Source of the DNA: Gaiellasilicea sp037721555
GTDB taxonomy: Bacteria > Actinomycetota > Thermoleophilia > Gaiellales > Gaiellaceae
Direction: 5' to 3'
Assembly: GCA_037721555.1 (NCBI GenBank)
Contig: JBBJOI010000009.1
Span: 50,825 to 114,824 of the forward strand
DNA: 64,000 nt
A program made the position numbers and the translations under genes. This document shows positions 32,160 through 38,595 of the stretch, one piece after another (the first letter of the stretch is position 1; every line of letters begins with the position of its first letter). The notes beneath the pieces are model-generated. The model did not search any database. It was not told the DNA's origin and saw only the letters and a list, made by a program, of their open reading frames with translations.

Positions 32160-33130
32160 AGGGGGGTTACCTCCGGCTCAGACCCTGTCCCGACATACCC
32201 CTGTCCCCCTATAGGGGACGGGACAGGGGTAGTCGTCGTATGACCCGCGCCCACCCTGTCCGACCCTGTCCCGTCGAGGAGGGACAGGGTGCTGGGTGCC
32301 CATTCTTCCGCATGGATGCTGGCGATCCACCCTTGCGCCTTCCCTGCCGTGTCCGACCCTGTCCCTGCGTCGCCGGACAGGTCTCGAACCCTGTCCCGGC
32401 GTTTCAGCAGTTCGAGGGCCTCATCTGTGATCTCGAACCTGCCTCCGACGGCCTTCCGGATGGCGGTCTTCGAGTGCGGCTGAGGGCGGCTTTCGAGGTA
32501 CGTGAGGACACGCTCGGCGCGCTCCTCCACACGCTCATCGTGGTCACCGTGCTCGACGAGGCGAAGCTCCAGGGCGTCGGCATCCCAATAGGCGGGGGTC
32601 TTCGGGAAGCCTCGAATGTTGTTGCCGCGCGCCTCGATCGAGAGCTTCTTGCCCACGGCGTCGATGTAGATCCCGAAGCGGGTGGCGGCGTTCTTGAACA
32701 CGCCCCCGTAGGCGCGCAGCCGCTGCCGGTTCTGCTCCGTCGCCCACGGCATGTGGTCGACGACGAGGACGGTGCAGCCGGTGGCGTCGGCGATCTCCCG
32801 CTTCAGGAGCGCGACCACCTGCTCGGCGCCCTCGTCCTTCAGGTCGATCCCCGGGACGACGTTGTAGAACGAGTCGAGGATCAGGAGGCGGAGCTCGTGC
32901 TGCTCGATCGTGGCCCGCAGTCGGCCGAGGTCGCCGGGCAGCGCCAGCCCCTCGTTCAAGTACCAGCGCAGCGGCAACCCGGCCGGGTTGCGGCGGGCCT
33001 GCTCGAAGAGCTTGACCCGTTCGGCCTCCTCCCGAGTCGAGTCGTCCTGCCAGAAGTAGCCGACGGCACCCTGGGTCGCCACCTCGCACCCGAGAATCTC
33101 GCCTTCACCTCGGGCCACCCTGACGGCCAC
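32156..33130 (-). pseudogene. RepA-like AAA ATPase half of a frameshifted primase/ATPase gene
   Basis: C-terminal part of a replication protein. RecA-like ATPase features: LRLLILDSFYNVVPGID (Walker B) and GCTVLVVDHMPW, with the AYGGVFKNAATRFG region, then a winged-helix-like segment (ERVLTYLESRPQPHSKTAIR). The listed start is only the first in-frame GTG: reading the same frame further upstream gives GAVGTIAGLPETHKSWLAQA, a Walker A-like loop, which continues the N-terminal half (33139-34386) if one base is restored at about 33189. The C-terminal ~80 residues are encoded by DNA full of ACCCTGTCC repeats. The pair should encode one protein of about 740 residues; here it is broken, or has a sequence error. 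Confidence 0.8.
32182..32396. repeat. ACCCTGTCC repeat cluster with an 11-bp palindrome (iteron-like)
   Basis: ACCCTGTCC at 32182-32190, 32253-32261, 32263-32271, 32356-32364 and 32388-32396, and inverted at 32282-32290. The variant ACCCCTGTCCC at 32197-32207 is perfectly inverted at 32220-32230 around a CCCTATAGGG core, forming a strong hairpin. All lie inside the 3' end of the ATPase reading frame, where they encode GTGSD-type repeats. Confidence 0.65.
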
Positions 33131-33138
33131 CGCCTGCG

Positions 33139-34386
33139 CTAGCCAGCTCTTGTGCGTCTCGGGGAGACCCGCGATCGTTCCGACCGCGCCGCGGGGATCA
33201 TGCCCTCGACCAAGTAGCGCTCGGCCGGGAACTCCAGCCTCAGCACCTCGTCGTGGCTGTACCCGGCGAACGGGGTCGGGCTCTTGGTCTCAGTTTCCAC
33301 GGCGGCTGTGTCGCCCTCCTTCGCGTCGGCCGACTCCACGCTCGCCCGTGGCGCTCGCGGCCCCGCAGAGGACGAGGTCGGGACGAGGTCAGGGACGAAC
33401 ACTTCGACCTCGTCCCCCCTGGAGGGAGGGGGGACGAGGGACGAGGTCGTGTCGGGACGAGGTCGGGACGAGGTCGAGGGACGAGGTCGCGGCGCGTTCT
33501 CGGCACCCACGGAGTAGACGTCGCGGCACCCCTCGATCGCCTTCCCGATCGTGCGCTCCCGGTAGTCCTGACGCTCCCACTTTTCGCGGTAGAGGCCGCT
33601 CGAGCGGAACATGCTGTCGATCCGGTCAGGGTCACGGCCGGTCCAGTAGGCGAGCAGGGAGCAGAGGGCTAGGTCGGCTACCGAATCGTCGTCACCGTGG
33701 GCGGACGTGTCACCGTTCCAGAGCCGCTCGAACTTGGCGCCGTTCTTCGCGCCGATCGCCTTCTCGATCAGCTCGCGATCACCGAGGTCGACGGGCACCG
33801 CCGGGGAGTGGCTGCCGTTCAACGGCTCGGGCTTGCGCAGGCCTGCGGCCTCCAGGAACTCGGGCAGGTGCTGCAGCTCGCCGAAGCGGCCCAGGCCCTC
33901 GAAGACCCGGCCGGTGATCGTCAGGTACCTGTCGCGGCTGTAGACCTCGACGCCGTCGCGCCGGTTCCTGGACCAGGACGGCAGCTCGCCCCTGCCGACG
34001 ACGTGCAGGCCACGCCCGCTCGGGCTGACCTCGACGTACCCGTTCAGCGCCACGAGCCAGCCGCCGATGCCCTCGACCGGGAAGTCGGCCCGGATCTCGC
34101 CCGTCTCGTCGAGGACGCTGTCGAGGTCGACGCCGACGAGGCCGTCACCGAGCACGAGGCCGATCCCGTCGGCCTTGCCCGCCTCGAGCGCGACGACCGC
34201 CATGTCGAACGAGCTCCAGGTCTTCGGTTCGGTCGAGCTCGCGCGCGTTGCCGGATCGGCGCCCCTGTGCGGCACCTTCGTCGCCTTCCCGTCACGCTCC
34301 TCGAGGCGCCAGACGACCCAGCGGTCGAGGGGACGAAGCTCGGCCGGCACGGCGTCGAGCACGACCGGCACCGAGACGGCGCTCAC
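33139..34386 (-). pseudogene. Primase-polymerase half (phage NrS-1-like) of the frameshifted replication gene
   Basis: N-terminal half of a prim-pol/ATPase. The region DRWVVWRLEERDGKATKVP, GIGLVLGDGLVGVDLDSVLD (the DxD-like catalytic strand) and VEVSPSGRGLHVVGRGE resembles phage NrS-1-type primase-polymerases, and DRIDSMFRSSGLYREKWERQ with the following RERTIGKAIE matches the helical domain of that family. A Pro/Ser/Arg-rich linker (residues ~300-350) encoded by GACGAGGTC repeats precedes YSHDEVLRLEFPAERYLVEG. The frame then shifts by one base at ~33189 and ends in unrelated residues. A primase in an element with terminases points to self-directed replication. Confidence 0.8.
33371..33488. 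repeat. GACGAGGTC iteron-like repeats inside the primase gene
   Basis: Direct copies of GACGAGGTC at 33371-33379, 33382-33390, 33440-33448, 33456-33464, 33467-33475 and 33480-33488, and one inverted copy at 33406-33414. Several neighbours are 11-16 bp apart. They encode the low-complexity linker between primase and ATPase, the place where some phages keep an origin inside the replication gene. Confidence 0.65.
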
Positions 34387-34423
34387 GGCCGCACCCCGCC
34401 GAGGCGCTCTAGTTCAGCACCGC

Positions 34424-34633
34424 TCACGACCAGCCCCGGATGCGATCGAGCCGCGCCTTCAGAGCCGCCCAGCACTCGTCGCGCACCTTCGTGGGCAGCG
34501 AGGCGAAGATCCGCTCCCTCTGGTGCGCAGGCAGGTGCCGGTACGCCGCCATGAACGACTCGAACGTCATCGGCGACGGCTGCTCGCCGACGGGGCGACT
34601 ACTTTGGAGGCTGGACGCGCGATGTGTGCTCAT
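34424..34633 (-). CDS. Small hypothetical protein
   Basis: A 69-residue protein (MTFESFMAAYRHLPAHQRER, then a helical C-terminus LPTKVRDECWAALKARLDRI). The ATG at 34633 overlaps the end of the upstream HTH gene by 35 bases. No family recognised; it may help the primase, which starts 38 bases downstream. Confidence 0.5.
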   Translation of the reverse strand: MSTHRASSLQSSRPVGEQPSPMTFESFMAAYRHLPAHQRERIFASLPTKVRDECWAALKARLDRIRGWS

Positions 34634-34895
34634 CGCCGACCTCCTCGACGACCGGTCCGCTGCCCTGCGGGCCGTCGTCCTTCTTCGAGCTCTTCGCCCT
34701 GCGCGCGTCCACGAACGCGATCACGTCCGCCGGGTGCACGAGCGTGCGCCGGCCGACCTTGATCCGAACGAGCTCGCCGCTCCGAACCAACCTTCTGACC
34801 GTGATCTCGGCGACGCCGAGGGCCTTGCTAACGTCTGCGGTCGAGAGGAGCTGCGGCGCGTCTGGCCCGCTCCTAACCGCTCTCTGTGTATCCAT
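34599..34895 (-). CDS. Helix-turn-helix (excisionase/HTH_17-type) protein
   Basis: A 98-residue DNA-binding protein: QLLSTADVSKALGVAEITVR forms the HTH and RSGELVRIKVGRRTLVHPAD the wing of the MerR/excisionase-like fold. The C-terminal 25 residues are charged and disordered. ATG at 34895 is chosen because upstream in-frame sequence lacks any domain. It lies between terL and primase, so it may be a regulator of the replication genes. Confidence 0.72.
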   Translation of the reverse strand: MDTQRAVRSGPDAPQLLSTADVSKALGVAEITVRRLVRSGELVRIKVGRRTLVHPADVIAFVDARRAKSSKKDDGPQGSGPVVEEVGDEHTSRVQPPK

Positions 34896-34938
34896 GTCGG
34901 TGGTATCGGTAAGCGACCTCGGAACCCTGTTCTTGAAA

Positions 34939-36387
34939 CTAGAACGCGTCGTTGAAGCCGACTGGCTCCCAGGTCGGGAAGGCGGAAACGAGACTGTTGT
35001 CGCCGCCTGAGCTCGCCTGCGCGGCGACGCCCCCGCCGCGCCGGAGCCGCTCCAGCGCGAGCGAGGTCGTGTCGACCATGTCGTCGTGCCGGCTCGCTGG
35101 GAAGCTGACGTGCTCCTCAATCCAGAGGTCACGCCACGCCGGCGCCTGCTCAGGCAACAGCACCTTGCCGGCCTCGAAGAGCGGGCTCACGCCCTCCGCC
35201 CGGCTGATCTTCGAGCCGGACGCTGCCACCCCCACGAGCGGCAACTGAGATTCCCGGCGCAGCACCTGCAGCGCGGACTGGGCAGCGGCAGAGTCCTCGA
35301 TCAGGATCGTGCTCGGCTCGTGGGCCGCTGCCTGCGAGCGGATCGCGGCAAGAAGCTCCGGGAACTCGAGCCGCTGGCGCAAGACGTCGAGCAAGTAGTA
35401 GAAGACGCCGTCGCTCGCCCAGGTGGCGACCACGGAGTAGTCGTGCGCGACTCCGACTTTGAACGCGCTGTCGATGCTCTGCACGACCCGCAGCGGCCCG
35501 CGCGGCCGCTCGCTGTAGCGGCCCTGCATCCACTCCCGCCGGAAGACGCCGCCCTTGTCGGAGGTGGGGCTCCCCTGGTACAACGCCGCGAACGCGCGCT
35601 CGCCGATCTCAGCCCGCAGGCGCAGCAGGTGCTCCCGGTCGAACCAGGAGGGCCACAAGGCGGCGCCCTCCTCGCGGCCGAGCGCGTCATCCTCCTCCGC
35701 CAGCGCGGGCATCCTCAACAGCGTCCACTCGTCGGCGCCCGGCGCGTTAAGGATGCGCCCGGCCAAGTCCGCCTCGCTCCACCTCGTCATCGTCAGCAGG
35801 ATCACGGCGTCAGGCTGAAGGCGCGTGACGGCGGTTTGAGTCCACCAAAGCCACGTCGACTCGCGGATCGTCGGCGAATCCGCCGCCTCGCGGTCCCGGA
35901 CAGGGTCGTCGCAAACGAACAAGTCAGCGCCGTGGCCGGTGAGTCCGCCGCCGACGCCCGCCGCGATCAAGCCGCCGCCCTCGGTCGTCGCCCAGCGGTT
36001 CACCGCCGAGCTGTCCGAGGCGATCCGGGTGGCGAATGGGAACTTCGGATCAGCGACGTAGCTGCGCGCTCGGCGGCTGTGCGCCTCCGCCAACTCGGCC
36101 GAGTAGCTGCTGACGATGACGCTCTCAGACGGCCGCCTGCCCAGGTACCAGGCTGGGAACGCCTGCGCGACGTGAGTGCTCTTCGAATGCCTCGGCGGCG
36201 CGAGCACGATCAGGCGCCGGATCTCGCGGGCCTCCAACGCCTCCAGGTGCTCGCAGAGGGCCACCGTGTGCCTGGCCGACTGGTAGGAGGGCAGCATGGC
36301 TCCCATGAAGTCTGAGAGCCTCCTACGCGCCAGCTCGGCCCTCAGCGCGGGCTCTAGGGCCTGCAGCGTCGCGGGCGTGACAGTCAC
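34939..36387 (-). CDS. Phage terminase large subunit
   Basis: DNA-packaging motor: N-terminal ATPase and C-terminal RNase H-like nuclease, 482 residues. Walker A-like VLAPPRHSKSTHVAQ near residue 62, GADLFVCDDPVRDRE (Walker B region), the coupling motif LLTMTRW, and nuclease acidic residues in VVQSIDSAFKVG, TILIEDSAAAQS and PASRHDDMVDTTSLA. Length and order are complete, so it should be functional. GTG start overlaps the terS-like stop (GTGA). It is unusual for an element with no capsid or portal gene to keep a full TerL. Confidence 0.93.
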   Translation of the reverse strand: MTVTPATLQALEPALRAELARRRLSDFMGAMLPSYQSARHTVALCEHLEALEAREIRRLIVLAPPRHSKSTHVAQAFPAWYLGRRPSESVIVSSYSAELAEAHSRRARSYVADPKFPFATRIASDSSAVNRWATTEGGGLIAAGVGGGLTGHGADLFVCDDPVRDREAADSPTIRESTWLWWTQTAVTRLQPDAVILLTMTRWSEADLAGRILNAPGADEWTLLRMPALAEEDDALGREEGAALWPSWFDREHLLRLRAEIGERAFAALYQGSPTSDKGGVFRREWMQGRYSERPRGPLRVVQSIDSAFKVGVAHDYSVVATWASDGVFYYLLDVLRQRLEFPELLAAIRSQAAAHEPSTILIEDSAAAQSALQVLRRESQLPLVGVAASGSKISRAEGVSPLFEAGKVLLPEQAPAWRDLWIEEHVSFPASRHDDMVDTTSLALERLRRGGGVAAQASSGGDNSLVSAFPTWEPVGFNDAF

Positions 36388-36884
36388 CGAGTCGCAGGCT
36401 CGAGCTCGACCACGGGCGAGGGCAGCTCCGGCAGCGTCGCCATGCTCGACAACGCAGTCCTGAGCTCCTCCTCCGACAGGTTCGCCAGCACCGCCACCTG
36501 CCGCCTGGCGTCCACCGAGATCGTGGTGCCGCCCGAGTCGAGCAGCCCCGCCAGCTTCGCCTGCAACTCGACCGCCCGGCGGGCCTCGCTGAGGAAGCCC
36601 TTCTGGGCCGCGTAGTCGCGCCGGCGTTCAGCGGCGAGGGAGCCGAGCAGGTTCTGCTCCAACAGGCCGTTCACCCAGGAGCGGAGACGCTCGACGTCGA
36701 TCTCCTCGTAGCGGCCCATCATGTTCGCGACGTGCGGGGCGAGGTGGAGCCGCTTGTGCCTGCTGACGCTCGACTGGGCGATCCGCCATCTAGCGGCGAT
36801 ACCGAGTTGGCCTTCGCCGCCGATCAGGGCGCGGTCGATCTCGTGGCGTTCATGGTGGCTGCAGATGAGGCAGGGCCGGGGCAT
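36384..36884 (-). CDS. Terminase small-subunit-like DNA-binding protein
   Basis: A 166-residue protein with an N-terminal Cys/His cluster (PRPCLICSHHERHEID), an HTH (GIAARWRIAQSSVSRHKRLH) and a helical C-terminal region (ERRRDYAAQKGFLSEARRAV). This architecture and the position directly before terL fit a small terminase that recognises the packaging site. The ATG at 36884 begins the Cys/His motif; longer frames run into low-complexity sequence. Assignment rests partly on context. Confidence 0.75.
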   Translation of the reverse strand: MPRPCLICSHHERHEIDRALIGGEGQLGIAARWRIAQSSVSRHKRLHLAPHVANMMGRYEEIDVERLRSWVNGLLEQNLLGSLAAERRRDYAAQKGFLSEARRAVELQAKLAGLLDSGGTTISVDARRQVAVLANLSEEELRTALSSMATLPELPSPVVELEPATR

Positions 36885-36994
36885 GAGGTGGTTTCGGGTA
36901 GGCGCCTGTCTCGACGGCGTCGGTCGAGCGCCCGAGCGCGGCCGGATATGTGCGGCCTGGACATGATTGCGCGCGGACGCTCGACGAACGCCGT

Positions 36995-37774
36995 CTACAG
37001 CCGCACCGCCTCTCGGCTTTTGGCCTGCTCGCGAAGCCGCCGCTGCTCGGTCTCGTTCTGCGCCTGGTGCTCCTGGAGGATCTCCTCGGCCTGGCCACGG
37101 AGATGCTCGGGTAACTGCGCCAGCCGCATCTGCGACGGGTGTTGCGCGAACCAGGCCAGGACTTCGGCCGTCTGCCGCGCGACGCCGGCGGCGGCCTGCT
37201 CGCGCTCGCGCTCCTGCTCGGCCTCCGGCTGCCGTGGCCCTGCGGCCAGGAACTGGCTCAGCTCGCTGACGGTCTCCGGCCACTCGACCTCGTCCACGGT
37301 GACGCCGACGTCCTCGGTGTCGGCCAGGAGCGGCGTGAGGCCGGCCACGCAGGCGTCGACGAGCTCGCGATGCCTTCCAACCTCGGCGGCCGAGGCGTTG
37401 TGCTCGCGGGTGCGGGCGGCGAACTGACGGAGGGCGCGTTCGCGGTTCGCGACTGCGCGGCGTAGCTCGTCGCGCTTCTTCTCGACCTGGTGGCTGCGAG
37501 CTTCCTCTTCGGCGGCTTCACGTCTGGTGAGGAGCTCGGGCAGCGCCGATTGCAGCACCTGCCGCCGGGCCTGCATCCGCTCCAGTTCGCGCACCGCCGC
37601 TTCCAATCGGCCAGCTTCACGATCGTCGACGGCGCCTGCGATCCGGTCGGCGTTGATCCTGCGCGTCGCCGCCGCCGTCTCGGCGGCGACCCGGTCGATC
37701 GTGCCGTCGAGCTCCTGGAGCTCCCGCTCCGCGTCGAGGATTGTCTTCGACACCTTCTCCAACGTTGTCTTCAC
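36995..37774 (-). CDS. Long coiled-coil protein, unknown function
   Basis: A 259-residue, mostly helical protein rich in Glu, Arg, Gln and Ala (KTILDAERELQELDGTIDR, EAAVRELERMQARRQVLQSA, QPEAEQEREREQAAAGVARQ). Long coiled coils are predicted at ~1-130 and ~185-255. It has a strong Shine-Dalgarno (AAAGGAGG, 8 bases before the GTG at 37774) and overlaps the previous gene by GTGA. Phage scaffold proteins can look like this, but no capsid gene is present, so the role is open. Confidence 0.62.
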   Translation of the reverse strand: MKTTLEKVSKTILDAERELQELDGTIDRVAAETAAATRRINADRIAGAVDDREAGRLEAAVRELERMQARRQVLQSALPELLTRREAAEEEARSHQVEKKRDELRRAVANRERALRQFAARTREHNASAAEVGRHRELVDACVAGLTPLLADTEDVGVTVDEVEWPETVSELSQFLAAGPRQPEAEQEREREQAAAGVARQTAEVLAWFAQHPSQMRLAQLPEHLRGQAEEILQEHQAQNETEQRRLREQAKSREAVRL

Positions 37775-38112
37775 GGCGTGCCCTCCTTTGGTGGTATGAG
37801 CCCCACGGCCTGCAGGGCAGCAAGCTCTCGACGGTCCTGGGCGAGCCGCTCGCCTACGCGCCTGCTCGCTGCGGCGTCGAGGAGCGGCCCAGACTTCGGC
37901 CACGATGCGGGCAGGCGATCCCGCTCGGGCACCTGGAGCGCCCCATCGACCGCCTCGTCGAGCAGTGCAGCTTCAGCCTCCTCCCGTCGCGTCGCGGCGT
38001 CGGCGAACTCGCGCTCGACCTCTGCGACCTCCTCGCGGAACACACCGGCTTCGTCGTAGTAGATGACGGGTGCCGAGAGGTCGCCGTAATCCACCGCGCG
38101 TTCCGCAGTCAC
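37771..38112 (-). CDS. Hypothetical protein
   Basis: A 113-residue helical, charged protein (PVIYYDEAGVFREEVAEVER, then DAATRREEAEAALLDEAVDG and VGERLAQDRRELAALQAVGL). The GTG at 38112 has AGGAGG six bases upstream and overlaps the stop of the HTH gene (GTGA). Not recognised. Confidence 0.6.
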   Translation of the reverse strand: MTAERAVDYGDLSAPVIYYDEAGVFREEVAEVEREFADAATRREEAEAALLDEAVDGALQVPERDRLPASWPKSGPLLDAAASRRVGERLAQDRRELAALQAVGLIPPKEGTP

Positions 38113-38303
38113 GATTCCTCCTCGCTCTTCAGGGCGGAGACGGGAATGCGCCAGTGGCCGCGCGGGCCGACGCGTCGAGCGGGCAGCAGGCCTTCGCGGA
38201 TCCAGCCGCGCACGGTCACCGGGTGCGCCCTCAGGAGCACGGCCGCGTCGGCGACCCGGACATGCTCCTGCCGTTCGTTCTCGTTCGCTGCGGCTGCCTT
38301 CAC
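38109..38303 (-). CDS. Small helix-turn-helix (MerR/excisionase-like) protein
   Basis: A DNA-binding protein whose core is EHVRVADAAVLLRAHPVTVR, then GWIREGLLPARRVGPRGHWR, a MerR-like HTH plus wing. First gene of the leftward operon, next to the right end of the element, so it may control the lysogenic/replicative state or act as a recombination directionality factor. The start is uncertain: GTG 38303 gives 64 residues; TTG 38417, inside the right-end GGGGCAAC repeats, gives 102. An A8 run on the minus strand (near 38328) lies between the two starts. Confidence 0.62.
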   Translation of the reverse strand: MKAAAANENERQEHVRVADAAVLLRAHPVTVRGWIREGLLPARRVGPRGHWRIPVSALKSEEES

Positions 38304-38399
38304 ACGCTCTGGTATCGGCAGGCGTTTTTTTTCCGGTGGCGTGTGTGAGGGTCGGCGCCTCGGCGCAAGAGCGGTCGCCGTCGCAGTACGGCGATACAG

Positions 38400-38418
38400 G
38401 GGGCAACGAGGGGGCAAC
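38400..38418. repeat. Right-end GGGGCAAC pair (putative integrase arm-type sites)
   Basis: GGGGCAAC at 38400-38407 and 38411-38418, 11 bp apart and in direct orientation, about 108 bp inside the right att site. Mirrors the pair at the left end. Confidence 0.6.
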
Positions 38419-38525
38419 CAGACCCACCGAGATCAGCCGAGACGGCGACACCGCCGAGCCCCGAAGAACCGCTTGTCCCAGCCGTTTCTCCAGGTCAGCC
38501 GAGACCGGCCGAGACCGCTAGCCTG

Positions 38526-38550
38526 AACGCTTCATCAGCGGGTCAGTCTA
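38526..38550. repeat. Right attachment site (att) of the integrated element
   Basis: Identical over 25 bp to 25768-25792. On the minus strand it carries a copy of the miaB start region; the reading frame stops after five codons in element DNA (ATG at 38535). Outside it lie ~45 bp leading to the rny stop, presumably the original miaB upstream region. Confidence 0.9.
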
Positions 38551-38595
38551 GTGCTCGTGTCCGGAAGGCCGTCCACGCTGGGAATGGCTACGGGC

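Larger units (their letters stand above)
25768..38550. mobile_element. 12.76-kb integrated satellite-like element at miaB (int, xis, prim-pol/AAA, terS, terL, cargo)
   Basis: Bounded by perfect 25-bp direct repeats at 25768-25792 and 38526-38550. Every gene inside runs leftward. From right to left: HTH gene, unknown gene, coiled-coil protein, terS-like, terL, a second HTH gene, small gene, primase/AAA (frameshifted), two unknown genes, excisionase-type HTH, tyrosine integrase, five small genes, a DUF6220-like membrane protein, and an egghead-like glycosyltransferase. No portal, capsid, scaffold, protease or tail gene is seen. The content suits a phage satellite/chromosomal island or a strongly reduced prophage. 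It separates rny from miaB; without it the rny stop would be about 60 bases from the miaB start. Confidence 0.9.

Noticed and set aside
33180..33200. Programmed -1 frameshifting at the primase/ATPase junction
   Set aside because: No slippery heptamer or clear downstream structure at the shift; a one-base deletion or sequence error is simpler.
36995..37774. Calling the coiled-coil gene a phage scaffold protein
   Set aside because: Coiled-coil composition alone is not evidence, and no capsid or protease gene is present.
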